DNA of 44,007 nt from Candidatus Freyrarchaeum guaymasense (lineage in GTDB: Archaea > Asgardarchaeota > Jordarchaeia > Jordarchaeales > Freyrarchaeaceae), in NCBI GenBank assembly GCA_030587405.1, contig JAUQZD010000053.1, positions 1 to 44,007 on the forward strand. The letters run 5' to 3'. Made by a program: the position numbers and the translations under genes. Below, one piece after another: positions 15,609 to 24,627 of this stretch (positions are counted from its first letter, which is position 1; each line of letters begins with the position of its first letter). Under the pieces are notes generated by a model, which had not been told where the DNA came from, ran no database searches, and was given only the letters and a program-made list of their open reading frames with translations.

Positions 15609-16784
15609 CTAGTACTCGTAGAACCCTCTCCCAGCGTTCTTACCGGTCCATCCCCGCTTCAGGTACTCCTCGAAGAGTGGGCAAAGCCTGTAGAGCTCCA
15701 GCCTGTACTTCTCGTATAGCTTGTTCAGGATGTCGGCGACGCCGTCCAGTCCGATGGTGTCTGCAAGCGTGCATACTCCTTCAGGGGCCAGCATGCCCAG
15801 CTTAGCCACCTTATCTATGGTTTCGGGGTCTGCCACTCCGTCCTTGACTATCCAGAACGCCTCGTTCACCGATACCGCAATGACCCTCATCACATCATAT
15901 CTTTCCGAGAACTTCGCTTCTATGGATGGGGGGCCTCTGCTCCAATCGTAGAATCCTCTACCGGTTTTCCTTCCAAGCCTCCCCTCCTTGATCAGCCTTT
16001 CAAAAGCTCCCGTAGGGTACAGGAACCTGTCACCGTATGCTTCGTGAAGGTATTTGACGACTGTTGCCGCTACGTCTAGCCCTATTCTGTCCATTGCTTC
16101 GGCGAAACCTATGGGGAACCCCATCGCTTTATAGGAGGCATCTAACTCCTCCGGAGTGATCTCCCCCCTGTGGATGGACCACATGCTTTCGGCTCCGGAG
16201 GAGACGAGGAGCCTATTGAGGACGAAGCCCCTCATGTCCTTCGTTAAAACAACAGGTTTTTTCCCTATCTTCTCGGCTACACCCACTATGGCGTCCACTG
16301 TTTCAGTGCTGGTTTTCTCCCCCTTAACAACCTCCACCAGCGGCATCAGAGCCGGGGGATTTGAGAAGTGCATGCCCCCAACCCTTTCAGCCCCTTTCAG
16401 CCCTTCACTTATCTCGGTAACAGTTAAGCTTGAAGTGTTTGTTGCGAGGACTACGCTTAACGGGAGTTCGTCAAGCCTCCTGAAGAGACGCCTCTTCAGC
16501 TCCAAGTCCTCGGTTATGGCTTCGAAAACGAAGTCAACGTCTCTAACGTCGTCCAGCTTCTCCGTGAGCGTGACGCGCTCCCAGACGGATTCGAAGTCTT
16601 CCTTGGTGACTGATGCTTGCCGAAGCTCTTTAAGAGCCTCCCTGCACTTGCCTTCCAGCCTGCTTAACGCATCCTTCGACACGTCGTTCACTATTACCTC
16701 ACACCCTGATAGGGCGAAGAGGAGGGAAACATCAGACCCCATCGTTCCAGCACCAATAACGGCAACACGGCTAACCTCGCTCAA
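15609..16784 (-). CDS. 3-hydroxyacyl-CoA dehydrogenase
   Basis: A 391-residue NAD-dependent 3-hydroxyacyl-CoA dehydrogenase, which oxidises 3-hydroxyacyl-CoA in beta-oxidation or related acyl-CoA pathways. The Rossmann N-terminus shows VAVIGAGTMGSD with the strand-2 Asp in VIVNDVS; the catalytic His is in GGMHFSNPPALMPLVEVV, and NTSSLTVTEI supplies the conserved Ser/Asn region. Two C-terminal helical 3HCDH domains follow (RGFVLNRLL..., then a second ending GKNAGRGFYEY). Length is complete for an archaeal stand-alone enzyme without the enoyl hydratase fusion. TTG start at 16784 behind GAGGAGGG. The cut larA lies downstream on the same strand. Confidence 0.92.
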   Translation of the reverse strand: MSEVSRVAVIGAGTMGSDVSLLFALSGCEVIVNDVSKDALSRLEGKCREALKELRQASVTKEDFESVWERVTLTEKLDDVRDVDFVFEAITEDLELKRRLFRRLDELPLSVVLATNTSSLTVTEISEGLKGAERVGGMHFSNPPALMPLVEVVKGEKTSTETVDAIVGVAEKIGKKPVVLTKDMRGFVLNRLLVSSGAESMWSIHRGEITPEELDASYKAMGFPIGFAEAMDRIGLDVAATVVKYLHEAYGDRFLYPTGAFERLIKEGRLGRKTGRGFYDWSRGPPSIEAKFSERYDVMRVIAVSVNEAFWIVKDGVADPETIDKVAKLGMLAPEGVCTLADTIGLDGVADILNKLYEKYRLELYRLCPLFEEYLKRGWTGKNAGRGFYEY

Positions 16785-17008
16785 GCATGCCCTCCTCTAT
16801 AAGGCCTCGTCGAAGCCGCTGAGCTTGTAAATGAAGGCTACTTCATGCAATTATTTATATGTTTTGCTAAAAAGCCGTCTGCGAAGGAAGCCGGCTTCAC
16901 ACGGGAATGGATGTCCCCACTTTCGATGGTGTTTCGACTGGTTTCCGAGTAGTTTATTAGGCTCCGCTGGCGTTTGTTTGATTGATCCTGTTCCTTGGAG
17001 GGGTGCTG

Positions 17009-17308
17009 ATGGTTACCATCGAGATTTCTAAGGAGGTGTACCGCAGGCTCATGGCCCTCAAGAAGATCGTTGACGTTGTGTTGAAGGACGAGTTTAAAGA
17101 TGACTCCGAGTACGCCGAGTTTGTCCTCCTAATGGGGATTGAAAAAATGATCGTAGACCCCTTGCCAGAGAACGACCTTTTGAGGAAAACGGTTGTGGCC
17201 ATGTTCAGGGAGAACCCGGAGTTTATAGCCGACTTTATAGCTAGAACCCTTGAGAAGGGGGGAATGAGGGAGGAGGAGAGGAGGGAGTGGAGGAGCTACA
17301 CTACTTAA
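17009..17308 (+). CDS. Small hypothetical protein, DNA-binding-like N-terminus
   Basis: A 99-residue protein, not recognised. The first 35 residues (MVTIEISKEVYRRLMALKKI) have the beta-strand plus helix pattern of ribbon-helix-helix or antitoxin proteins; the rest is acidic and helical, ending in a charged tail. ATG at 17009 was chosen over an earlier in-frame codon because GGAGGGG is 6-10 nt upstream. The 3' end overlaps the convergent gene by 8 bp. Confidence 0.6.
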   Translation: MVTIEISKEVYRRLMALKKIVDVVLKDEFKDDSEYAEFVLLMGIEKMIVDPLPENDLLRKTVVAMFRENPEFIADFIARTLEKGGMREEERREWRSYTT

Positions 17309-18518
17309 CGCTCTTCCCTTTCCCCTCCTCCTTCATCCTCCTTATGACGGAATATATCTTAACATTGGTATCCTTGATTATGTTTAGCATTTGAGTCGCG
17401 ATAGACTCGGCATGCTTCACCCTCACGGACTCAGCCTCGTAGAATTCTCTTAGAATGGGGAAGTCGACGAGGGTGAAGAGGCGTGATAGGGATTCAACCA
17501 GCTTCTCGAGCTTTTTAAGTTCTTTGAGTGAGTCTTCGATGTTTGCCCTGGCTATTATAAGGCCGACGCGGACGTCCTCCAGCGGGAGGCTTTCAGGCAA
17601 TGCTTCATGGACAATCATCCTCCCTTTAAGCTTAAAGGTTTCCACTATGAACCATCCGAGCATTTCGGCTCCCTTACTATCGGACCCGTAGGCAGTCCTG
17701 AAGATCTGGAGGAGGGTGTTTGCGGCGTACTGGTTAACCGTTGAGCGGGCGTTAAGCCCATCCATGAAGACAGGCTTAACCACGCTGATAGCATCCATAA
17801 TTTCCAATAGTAGTTCCATGGAGCATCCCGTTAGGTCGGGCTTCAGGCTAAATGCGGCCCCTATTTCCGCCAGCTCAGCTAGAAGATCCCTTGCGCCTGA
17901 GGTAATCGTTAACAGGGAGTTCACAAAGCATTCTTCATCCTCTGCGGCTAACGCGTTATTGTAGGAGTCAAGGATCCTTCCACCATCAACCTCCCACTTT
18001 TTGATCTCATCATTGATCACCCTTTGAAGCCCAGCTGCCATTTCACTGTCGAAGCCGTTTAGGAGGAGGGACACCTCGATCACGCGTCCCCAAACAACGT
18101 TGACCAGTTCGTCGAACTTCAGGAAGCTCTCCGTCATAAGCTCCCTGAGAAAACCCTTAGCAGCCTCCAAGCATCCTTTCAGGTGGAAGGCGGGGTCGAA
18201 GGCGACGTCTCCGTCGAGCGACGCCACGTCACCAACCCCCATGATCCCGAGAAGTACCACTATGAGCCTGCGTGTCTCGTAGACCAGACGAGAGTAGTCC
18301 TCGAGGAACGCCATAACCATGCTCAGCAGCCTGTTCCGCGATACCAATACCTTGTTAAAGTAGTTAAGAGCTAACTTAGGATTGTCTGGGAGGTCAACCC
18401 TCCCATGAAGGCCGGAGAAAACCGACTCTAAAAATTCAACATTAACTAAGAGCAGGTCGGTCAGCGCATTCCTCACATCCTCAGCCGTAGCACCCCTCAA
18501 CAGGAGGCCCCTCCACAT
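17301..18518 (-). CDS. Large all-helical hypothetical protein
   Basis: A 405-residue, almost entirely alpha-helical protein with no motif I recognise. Leu/Glu/Lys-rich segments such as NIEDSLKELKKLEKLVESLSR near 340-360 suggest coiled-coil or helical-bundle structure; a basic tail (RRMKEEGKGKSVK) ends it. No signal peptide or membrane segment, so cytoplasmic. ATG at 18518 lacks a ribosome site; TTG seven codons in has GGAGGGG before it and could be the real start. Convergent with the small gene at 17009. Function unknown. Confidence 0.6.
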   Translation of the reverse strand: MWRGLLLRGATAEDVRNALTDLLLVNVEFLESVFSGLHGRVDLPDNPKLALNYFNKVLVSRNRLLSMVMAFLEDYSRLVYETRRLIVVLLGIMGVGDVASLDGDVAFDPAFHLKGCLEAAKGFLRELMTESFLKFDELVNVVWGRVIEVSLLLNGFDSEMAAGLQRVINDEIKKWEVDGGRILDSYNNALAAEDEECFVNSLLTITSGARDLLAELAEIGAAFSLKPDLTGCSMELLLEIMDAISVVKPVFMDGLNARSTVNQYAANTLLQIFRTAYGSDSKGAEMLGWFIVETFKLKGRMIVHEALPESLPLEDVRVGLIIARANIEDSLKELKKLEKLVESLSRLFTLVDFPILREFYEAESVRVKHAESIATQMLNIIKDTNVKIYSVIRRMKEEGKGKSVK

Positions 18519-18672
18519 TTAAACCGAGTCAACACGTGGCAGCACCTCAACAGAGTTAACTGCAGGTAACCGTTAGGAAGCCAACAAGTTTAATTGGTAT
18601 AAATAAATGGGTTTTGCCTCCCTCCAAGTGATTTACATGTATTAGAAGAAAATGGTGTGTTCCGATTTTTGT

Positions 18673-21600
18673 TTAACCTTTTCTTTCCTCTGCTTCCATT
18701 TCTAGTTCTCTCATGATTATTGCGCTAATCTCTGAGGGGACGCCCACCGAAGCCAGCAGCCTCTCCCTTTCAGCGGGTGTGATTGATCTTAGCTCTCGCA
18801 GGAGGGCTATGGCGGTTTCCTCGCTTAACCCGCTTTCGACGAGGAGGGGTACAAGCTTGTCCGCCATTTCAACTGGCACGTAGGCTTCAACCCGCGGCTC
18901 GACGCCCACTATGGCCAGCTCCTCTGCAAGGAGGGACTTGATGACACTCTCCCTTGAGAGAGGCTTCTCAACCCTGAATGGCTTCCCTTTCTCGATGGCT
19001 TCAATTAGGCTGTCTATCTTCCTTATGATTGGAGGCGTGCGTATCCTTCTAACCGTGATGTAGCCGGCTAAGCTGGCTGGCGGCGCGAGCACCGCAAGGC
19101 ATATGACGGCTAAGAGGGTGAATGAAACCCTCACGTTTAACCCCGGTATGGTTACACCCCACTCCTTGATAACAACCACTTGGAACGTCTGGGCTGGCTC
19201 GTAGTTCTCAGCCGAGGCAGAAACCACTAGGGGTATGGTGGAGGGGGGCAGGGAGGTCGGGACGATGAGGGCGTAACGTCCGCCGCCCACGTGGGTAAGA
19301 GGGATGCCGTTAGCAGTAACGGTGGCTCCGGGAACAGGGTTTCCACCCGCATCCCTGTAGTCAAAGAAGAGGACAACCAGAGGAACGTTGTTTTCAACCT
19401 CTCCATAACCGCCAGCCAAGACAAGGTACGGGCTCGCCCCGCCTAGGAGTAGGAGGTTTGACGGGGTGGCCGAAGTCGCTATCCTCAGTATGTTAAATTC
19501 AACCTGTCTCGGCTCAGCCGAGTAGTTCCCCTTAAACGCGTAGAATATCACGGTGTACTTGCCTGGAAGCAGGCTGGTGGTGTCAACGGTGAGCGTGTAA
19601 GTTCCGTTCCCAAGGCTTGTAAGCTCGGCCTCAAGCACAACCGAGCCATCCCTCAGAATAGTGCAGTTAACCACCGCATCCCCAACCGAGACGTTGTTGT
19701 GGGTGTCCCACAGGGTTATGGACACGTTAAGCGGCTCCCTCCACTCAGTCTCGGAGACACTAGCCTGCTGGATTGCCATAGGTACAGGCTCAACGTACAA
19801 CCATATCTTATCTTCTTTCGCCGTGTAGTTTTCAAGGTAAGCTGTTATCCCCACGCTATAAGACGCACCCGATGGTAGGAGAGAAGACTGGAAGGAGGCC
19901 GTGTAATTTCCGTCGCCACCCACATCAACCAGCGACCCGGAAAAGCCTGTTCCCCCAATAAAGTAAACAATCTGGACCGCTGATGGTAGAGGGGCACCTG
20001 TAAGGTTATCGGTGCAGTAGACGTAGAACGTGAAATTGTCCCCGAAGACAACTTCGTAAGTGGGATTAAAGCTTAACTTAAGGGGTCTAGGCTGGATTCT
20101 AAGGGGTTTATTATCGGCGTAAGACGTGTAGTTTTCACACTCCACACTGAAGCGCACCACGTAGTCTCCTGGGGGAAGCATATCCTTCGGTATGCTACCC
20201 GTATAGTTCCCATCACCTGCGTGGGTGAGGGTAAAGGAGCCGTAGCCCTCGATGCTCCAAGTCACGGACGCCTCGGTCACGGGGAAACCATTATCTCCAT
20301 CATACACCCTAACCCACAAGGGGATGTCCGTGGAATTCCAGTAGTGGACGCCAGCCAAGCTTCCAATCGTAACATCTGGAGAAACGGGGTTAACGATTAT
20401 GACCGTCTGGTTTGAAGTTGACTCTATACCCTCGCCGCCAGCACGCATCTCCACCGTATAAGTCACGCCACCATAAAGCAGCCCAGTCAGGTTAGCTATG
20501 TAATTCAATTCACCTGCAGGCTGCGTGAAATTAGTCCAGTCTAAGATCACGGTGGAATCGCTAAGAAGCCTGTACTGCAAATAGTAGCTTGAATTAGCAG
20601 AACGGTCTATGAGGGCGCCGCCGGTCTCGTTCCTCCACCGTACTTGAAGCAGGAACTCATAGGGAGTCCATGTACATGGAAGCGAGGTGCCATTCTCAAT
20701 TATGATACTAGTTTCAGTTAACGTAGCATAGGTGGTGCAGATGAGAACTGCGGTGCATGGTGTGTCCTCCGAGGTAAGGTCGATCGAGACGTTAAGTGAC
20801 TCATTCACCTCTCTCGGTTCGCCGCCCTCGTAAAGGCATATGTTGTAGCTGTTTCTTGGAAGGCGGAACGTCACCCATCCGGTGGCATTCGTTATTCCTG
20901 ACACGAAGAGAGGGGTGCCTGTTGTGTTGATTGTTACGTTAATGAATGGGAAGTTGTTGCCGGACGGATATATTACATGGCAGTAGAGGTTTACCACATC
21001 TAAGATGATGGTTGTTGAGAGGTGGTCATTCTCCACCTCGATCGACGTGGAGTTAGTGTATGTCTGGTAGGTCACTCCCTCATGCGTCTCGTTATATGTT
21101 ACGGAGACGGTATAGTTGTCTTCGTAGAGGTAGAACGTGACGTCGCCATCACCGTTGGATGTTCCATCGATGAGTAGTTCGTTAGTGGTGAAATTCCGAA
21201 CTTCTACGAGGGCGTCGCTGACAGATAGACCGTCTAGATCTTCAACGTGAACGGTGACTGTGAAGAAGCGTTCTTCGACGCTCCCGAGAGAGATCGCCTT
21301 GTGCTTCATGCCCTCAGCGAAGTTTTCGAAGGGTTCAGAGCCCTGGGTTCCGTTCCATAAGTAGAAGGCGTAGTTCTCACTTATCCAGTCCCCTGGCTCG
21401 ACGAACATTTCTTCAGTGGTGCTTCTATACCAGTACTCATAGTTGGTACCGTAGTATACGAAGAAAGACCAACGTACGCTTTGGGGGTCTGTAACGTGAA
21501 ACTGTGGTGGAGTTATGTCCACTATTCCTGCAGCGGTTCCGAACATTTCATCTAGGGTGCAGAACCACTCCGCCGACTTTGAAAGATACGGTTCCGGTCT

Positions 21601-22608
21601 CGGAATCATGTCTTCCTCGTAGACAAAGCCACCAGCCTTATAAACTAACTTCGGCATTACTTGAGGGTCAAAACTCCATCCACAGCTCTCGTAGAAGGAA
21701 ATGTAATCAATATTTGACGAGAATGATTCGAGAAATACGGTTGTTGTATTGCAGATCCACCCCCACCTGAAAAACCTGTACGTCACATTGGCGTAAGTAT
21801 CTAGAGTGCTGTTACCACTCTTGAATCGAACCTCAGAGGTAACTGTGGCGAAGAGCGGGCCTGAATCATAGAATGGACCGCTTGAGGGGGACCCGTTTGT
21901 AGTCCACGTGGTAGACCAGAAAATAAACCATCTTTCACGAAATGTTGGGTTGTCGTGGAAGGGTGCTAGACTCCAATTATCACCGTAGAATGAGTTGAAG
22001 CTTTCGTAGATCTTCCCTCCGTTAGTGGTCTTGTAAATGTAGGCGGTGTAGTGATCCCCTGTCACTGTTATGCTGTCTGACGTTTCTGTTATGGTGATTT
22101 GTGGTGTGAATGATGGTGGTTCAACTTGTTCATTGTTAAAGTATATGTAGTATGTTGTTGTTTGGTGTGGTGTGAGGTTTGCGTAGAATGTTATTGTTGC
22201 TTTCTGTATGTTGTCTCCGCTTAGGGTTTGGTTCCAGACTTGGTATGGTAGCCCTGGGCTTGCCAGCCACGAGCTGCCGTTCCAGTACTGGATTCTTATG
22301 CTGTCCTTGTGGCATGTGTATCCCAGCTGGGTGAAGTCTATGTACACGTCCACCGGCACCGTGGCTGATACCCCTACGGTGTCCGCCACGTTTACGTTTA
22401 CTGGTATGCGGTACTTGAAGGTGGTGTTCCACCATGGGGGTACGTCTTGTGGAGGGGTTGATGATGACTTCGCGCTTGCCATGGCGCCTGAAGATGTTGG
22501 TGGGGTGACTGGGTATACGGGATGCGTACTTAACATTATGGGGGTGACCGTTAGGGCTGCAAGGAGGAGCGCGAAGAAGAACATGGCAATTTTCCGTTTC
22601 AGGGTCAC
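18673..22608 (-). CDS. Giant secreted, membrane-anchored Ig-like surface protein
   Basis: About 1,311 residues. It begins with a signal segment (KRKIAMFFFALLLAALTV), then a DUF2341-like domain (WWNTTFKYRIPVNVNV...ITFYANLTPHQTTTYYIYF), a region resembling a polysaccharide-acting or carbohydrate-binding fold, a carboxypeptidase-regulatory-like module (VEDLDGLSVSDALVEVRN), and at least four Ig/Big-type repeats each ending in the pattern GNYT...LLPPGDYVVRFS...NYT. A C-terminal membrane helix (LLAVICLAVLAPPASLAGYI) precedes a cytoplasmic tail of about 110 helical residues, unusual for an S-layer-type protein. There are many N-x-S/T sequons in the outer part and none obvious in the tail. GTG 22608 is preferred over TTG 22644 because GGAGAGG precedes it and the signal peptide then has normal length. 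Confidence 0.8.
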   Translation of the reverse strand: MTLKRKIAMFFFALLLAALTVTPIMLSTHPVYPVTPPTSSGAMASAKSSSTPPQDVPPWWNTTFKYRIPVNVNVADTVGVSATVPVDVYIDFTQLGYTCHKDSIRIQYWNGSSWLASPGLPYQVWNQTLSGDNIQKATITFYANLTPHQTTTYYIYFNNEQVEPPSFTPQITITETSDSITVTGDHYTAYIYKTTNGGKIYESFNSFYGDNWSLAPFHDNPTFRERWFIFWSTTWTTNGSPSSGPFYDSGPLFATVTSEVRFKSGNSTLDTYANVTYRFFRWGWICNTTTVFLESFSSNIDYISFYESCGWSFDPQVMPKLVYKAGGFVYEEDMIPRPEPYLSKSAEWFCTLDEMFGTAAGIVDITPPQFHVTDPQSVRWSFFVYYGTNYEYWYRSTTEEMFVEPGDWISENYAFYLWNGTQGSEPFENFAEGMKHKAISLGSVEERFFTVTVHVEDLDGLSVSDALVEVRNFTTNELLIDGTSNGDGDVTFYLYEDNYTVSVTYNETHEGVTYQTYTNSTSIEVENDHLSTTIILDVVNLYCHVIYPSGNNFPFINVTINTTGTPLFVSGITNATGWVTFRLPRNSYNICLYEGGEPREVNESLNVSIDLTSEDTPCTAVLICTTYATLTETSIIIENGTSLPCTWTPYEFLLQVRWRNETGGALIDRSANSSYYLQYRLLSDSTVILDWTNFTQPAGELNYIANLTGLLYGGVTYTVEMRAGGEGIESTSNQTVIIVNPVSPDVTIGSLAGVHYWNSTDIPLWVRVYDGDNGFPVTEASVTWSIEGYGSFTLTHAGDGNYTGSIPKDMLPPGDYVVRFSVECENYTSYADNKPLRIQPRPLKLSFNPTYEVVFGDNFTFYVYCTDNLTGAPLPSAVQIVYFIGGTGFSGSLVDVGGDGNYTASFQSSLLPSGASYSVGITAYLENYTAKEDKIWLYVEPVPMAIQQASVSETEWREPLNVSITLWDTHNNVSVGDAVVNCTILRDGSVVLEAELTSLGNGTYTLTVDTTSLLPGKYTVIFYAFKGNYSAEPRQVEFNILRIATSATPSNLLLLGGASPYLVLAGGYGEVENNVPLVVLFFDYRDAGGNPVPGATVTANGIPLTHVGGGRYALIVPTSLPPSTIPLVVSASAENYEPAQTFQVVVIKEWGVTIPGLNVRVSFTLLAVICLAVLAPPASLAGYITVRRIRTPPIIRKIDSLIEAIEKGKPFRVEKPLSRESVIKSLLAEELAIVGVEPRVEAYVPVEMADKLVPLLVESGLSEETAIALLRELRSITPAERERLLASVGVPSEISAIIMRELEMEAEERKG

Positions 22609-22897
22609 GTGTTTCCTCTCCTTTTCTCCATTCACGCCCTCCAAGGTAGGTTAAATCGAAAGGTTCTTAGAGTTAAGTAGAAACGGTTGTCTTTTAAAAG
22701 AATTATGGTAAAACTATAAGGTAATTTTAATTTTTTAGGGTTGGGTTGTGGGTGGGCTGTTCGATGTTGGTGTGGGCGGGAGGGTTTCTTGGGAAAGTTG
22801 TTCCGCCTCTTTTTTCGTGGGGGTTACGTTTTGGTTTTGGATGTTTGCTGGGTGGGGGTTCTTCTGTGTTTTCTGTTTTGCTTCTCGTGGGTGGGGG
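22609..22897. other. G/T-skewed intergenic region
   Basis: No gene supported. About 22738-22905 is strikingly rich in G and T on the plus strand (repeated GGGTTG, GTGGGTGGG, GTTGGTGTGGGCGGG), so open frames there are a composition effect. TATA-like boxes for the surface protein lie near 22690-22705 on the minus strand (CTTTTAAAAGAC). Confidence 0.4.
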
Positions 22898-24181
22898 TTA
22901 CAGGATTGGCGGGATGTTCGCCCTTGAACCGTGGAGTTTTGCTTTTAGTAGGGTTGCCAGCGTTTCCAGCGGGTTTAGCGGGACTATTTGCGTTGCTTTA
23001 ACTCCTGTCAGCTTCATGAGGTGGGATGTTACTTTTGCGAGGTCGTTGCACTTGTCTGTGGTTAGCACCTTGTCCTCTCCGAACTTCCTCTTAAAGTACA
23101 TGGCTGTTTCTTCTAGGGCGCATGGCCCTACTATTAGTACTGGTGGGGTTGCTTTCTCGATCTCGTTCATGTCCACTCCCTTCCCGCATACTATCGTGAA
23201 TGGGGCGTGTGCTCCATGGTCGACGTGGAGCATTTCCAGGACCATCAGGGTGTTTCCGAGGCATCCCTCAATGCAGGCCATCTCCCTCCCCTTTATCACC
23301 TTAACTTCTTCGGGAAGCACTCCGAGGGGGTTCTTAGGGTACTTCTCCTTAAACATTGATATGTCGCCGACGATTTTTATCTTTGATAGGTGGCCGTACC
23401 CTAGGCCCTGTTCATCAGCCAGCTTGAGGTGTTCTACCTCTTCCAAGCTGTAGCCGAGGATCTTTGCCCCTACGGTGTCGACTGCTACGGCGTCTCCTCC
23501 CCCTATCAGGACGTTCATGGGTACGAGGAACCTGTCAAGCATTTTCTCTAGGGGGTAGTGTCCGTGAACCACCGCTGTTAACCCGTCGATGATGGCGAAG
23601 TCCGGCCTGATGAAGCGGTATACGTCGACGAGGAACTGGTGGAGCATGTAGTTGTGCCGTTCCCTCCTGCTATTGTGGTGGAGGAGGCCCATCTGCCCCT
23701 TAACCGACAGGGTGACCGTCGTCATACTATGAGTTTTCAGTTTTGGAAGTGCGACGTAGAGGTTTTCGTCCCGCTCCTTTATGAGCTTCTCGTAGACAAC
23801 CTTTGGGAGCTCCACCGCGTAGCCGTCTTCACCTATCCTAACTTTCACGGGGGGCTGCTCGTCCAGGTAGAGGCAGCGTCCTCCGTTCTCCTTAACAACC
23901 CGGTCTATCCCTGTAACCTTAAAGACGAGTCGTGTCATGTTACCTTGAGTGGAATTGTCCATGACGTAAACTTTAACCCCTGCGTCTCTAAAAAGCCTGA
24001 CAGCAGCCCCTATGACCTCGGGTGAGGTGTACGAGTGCTTCCTGAAATCCACCGCGTTAATCTTGATGTAAACGCCCTCCTTACCCTTAGTCAGGGATTC
24101 AACCCCTCCGAAGAAGCTGAATATCCTGTTCAGGGACGAATCCAGATCCTCTGAGACATGCTCTACAACAACAAGGGACAA
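22898..24181 (-). CDS. DUF362 domain protein
   Basis: A 427-residue DUF362 protein. Recognisable blocks are VYIKINAVDFRKH and SPEVIGAAVRLFRDAGVKVY, LPKLKTHSMTTVTLSVKGQMG, FAIIDGLTAVVHGHYP and LIGGGDAVAVDTVGAKILGY, all typical of the family. DUF362 proteins often carry ferredoxin domains; here the C-terminal 120 residues have only dispersed Cys (MACIEGCLGNT, IVCGKG, VGPCALEE) and no CxxCxxC cluster. Function is unknown across the family; a redox or metal-linked role is the usual guess. Start TTG 24181 is preferred to TTG 24187 because GGAGGG is 6 nt away from the former and touches the latter. Confidence 0.82.
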   Translation of the reverse strand: MSLVVVEHVSEDLDSSLNRIFSFFGGVESLTKGKEGVYIKINAVDFRKHSYTSPEVIGAAVRLFRDAGVKVYVMDNSTQGNMTRLVFKVTGIDRVVKENGGRCLYLDEQPPVKVRIGEDGYAVELPKVVYEKLIKERDENLYVALPKLKTHSMTTVTLSVKGQMGLLHHNSRRERHNYMLHQFLVDVYRFIRPDFAIIDGLTAVVHGHYPLEKMLDRFLVPMNVLIGGGDAVAVDTVGAKILGYSLEEVEHLKLADEQGLGYGHLSKIKIVGDISMFKEKYPKNPLGVLPEEVKVIKGREMACIEGCLGNTLMVLEMLHVDHGAHAPFTIVCGKGVDMNEIEKATPPVLIVGPCALEETAMYFKRKFGEDKVLTTDKCNDLAKVTSHLMKLTGVKATQIVPLNPLETLATLLKAKLHGSRANIPPIL

Positions 24182-24597
24182 ACACAACCCTCCATCTCAA
24201 TTAAAACTTAACCTAAGGAAGTTAAAAACGGTTTTCCCACTTCCGTGGGGACGTCGTGTTCACGTGTCCGCCGATGGAGACGGGGATGAGCATTACGACA
24301 GAGAGCGTTACGGATGGAGGAGCGTGGCCCCAAACAAGCAGGTGAGGGGATAGGCGAAAGGCTTCCTAAACGCTGGAAGCCCGAACTTCAGCCATGGAAA
24401 ACGTCACAAGGGCTAACTACAAAAAACCGATGATCCCTATTAACAGTGACATGAGAGAGGGGTTCTCCGTAAACCGGCAGCCCGCAAATGTGGAATCATC
24501 GCCTCCCAGTTATTAGGATTATTAGGATCTCGCTTACTGCAATGTCGGCTGGGATCTGGGGTGGTCTGGGGTGGGGATGGATTGCTGTTTTGCGGCT
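24182..24597. other. Intergenic region downstream of polB
   Basis: No gene seen over about 415 bp. A short tandem ATTAGGATTATTAGGAT occurs near 24514-24530. Confidence 0.35.
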
Positions 24598-24627
24598 GTT
24601 AACGGTTAGAATGTTAACGGTTAGAAT
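24598..24627. repeat. Perfect 15-bp tandem repeat at polB 3' end
   Basis: GTTAACGGTTAGAAT occurs twice head to tail (24598-24612, 24613-24627). The second copy includes the polymerase stop codon (TAA, complement at 24621-24623), so one copy abolished by slippage would leave the protein end unchanged. Confidence 0.85.

Noticed and set aside
22741..23453. Long plus-strand open frames (86 and 235 codons)
   Set aside because: They come from G/T-skewed DNA and from the opposite strand of the DUF362 gene; no ribosome site and protein composition is low-complexity.
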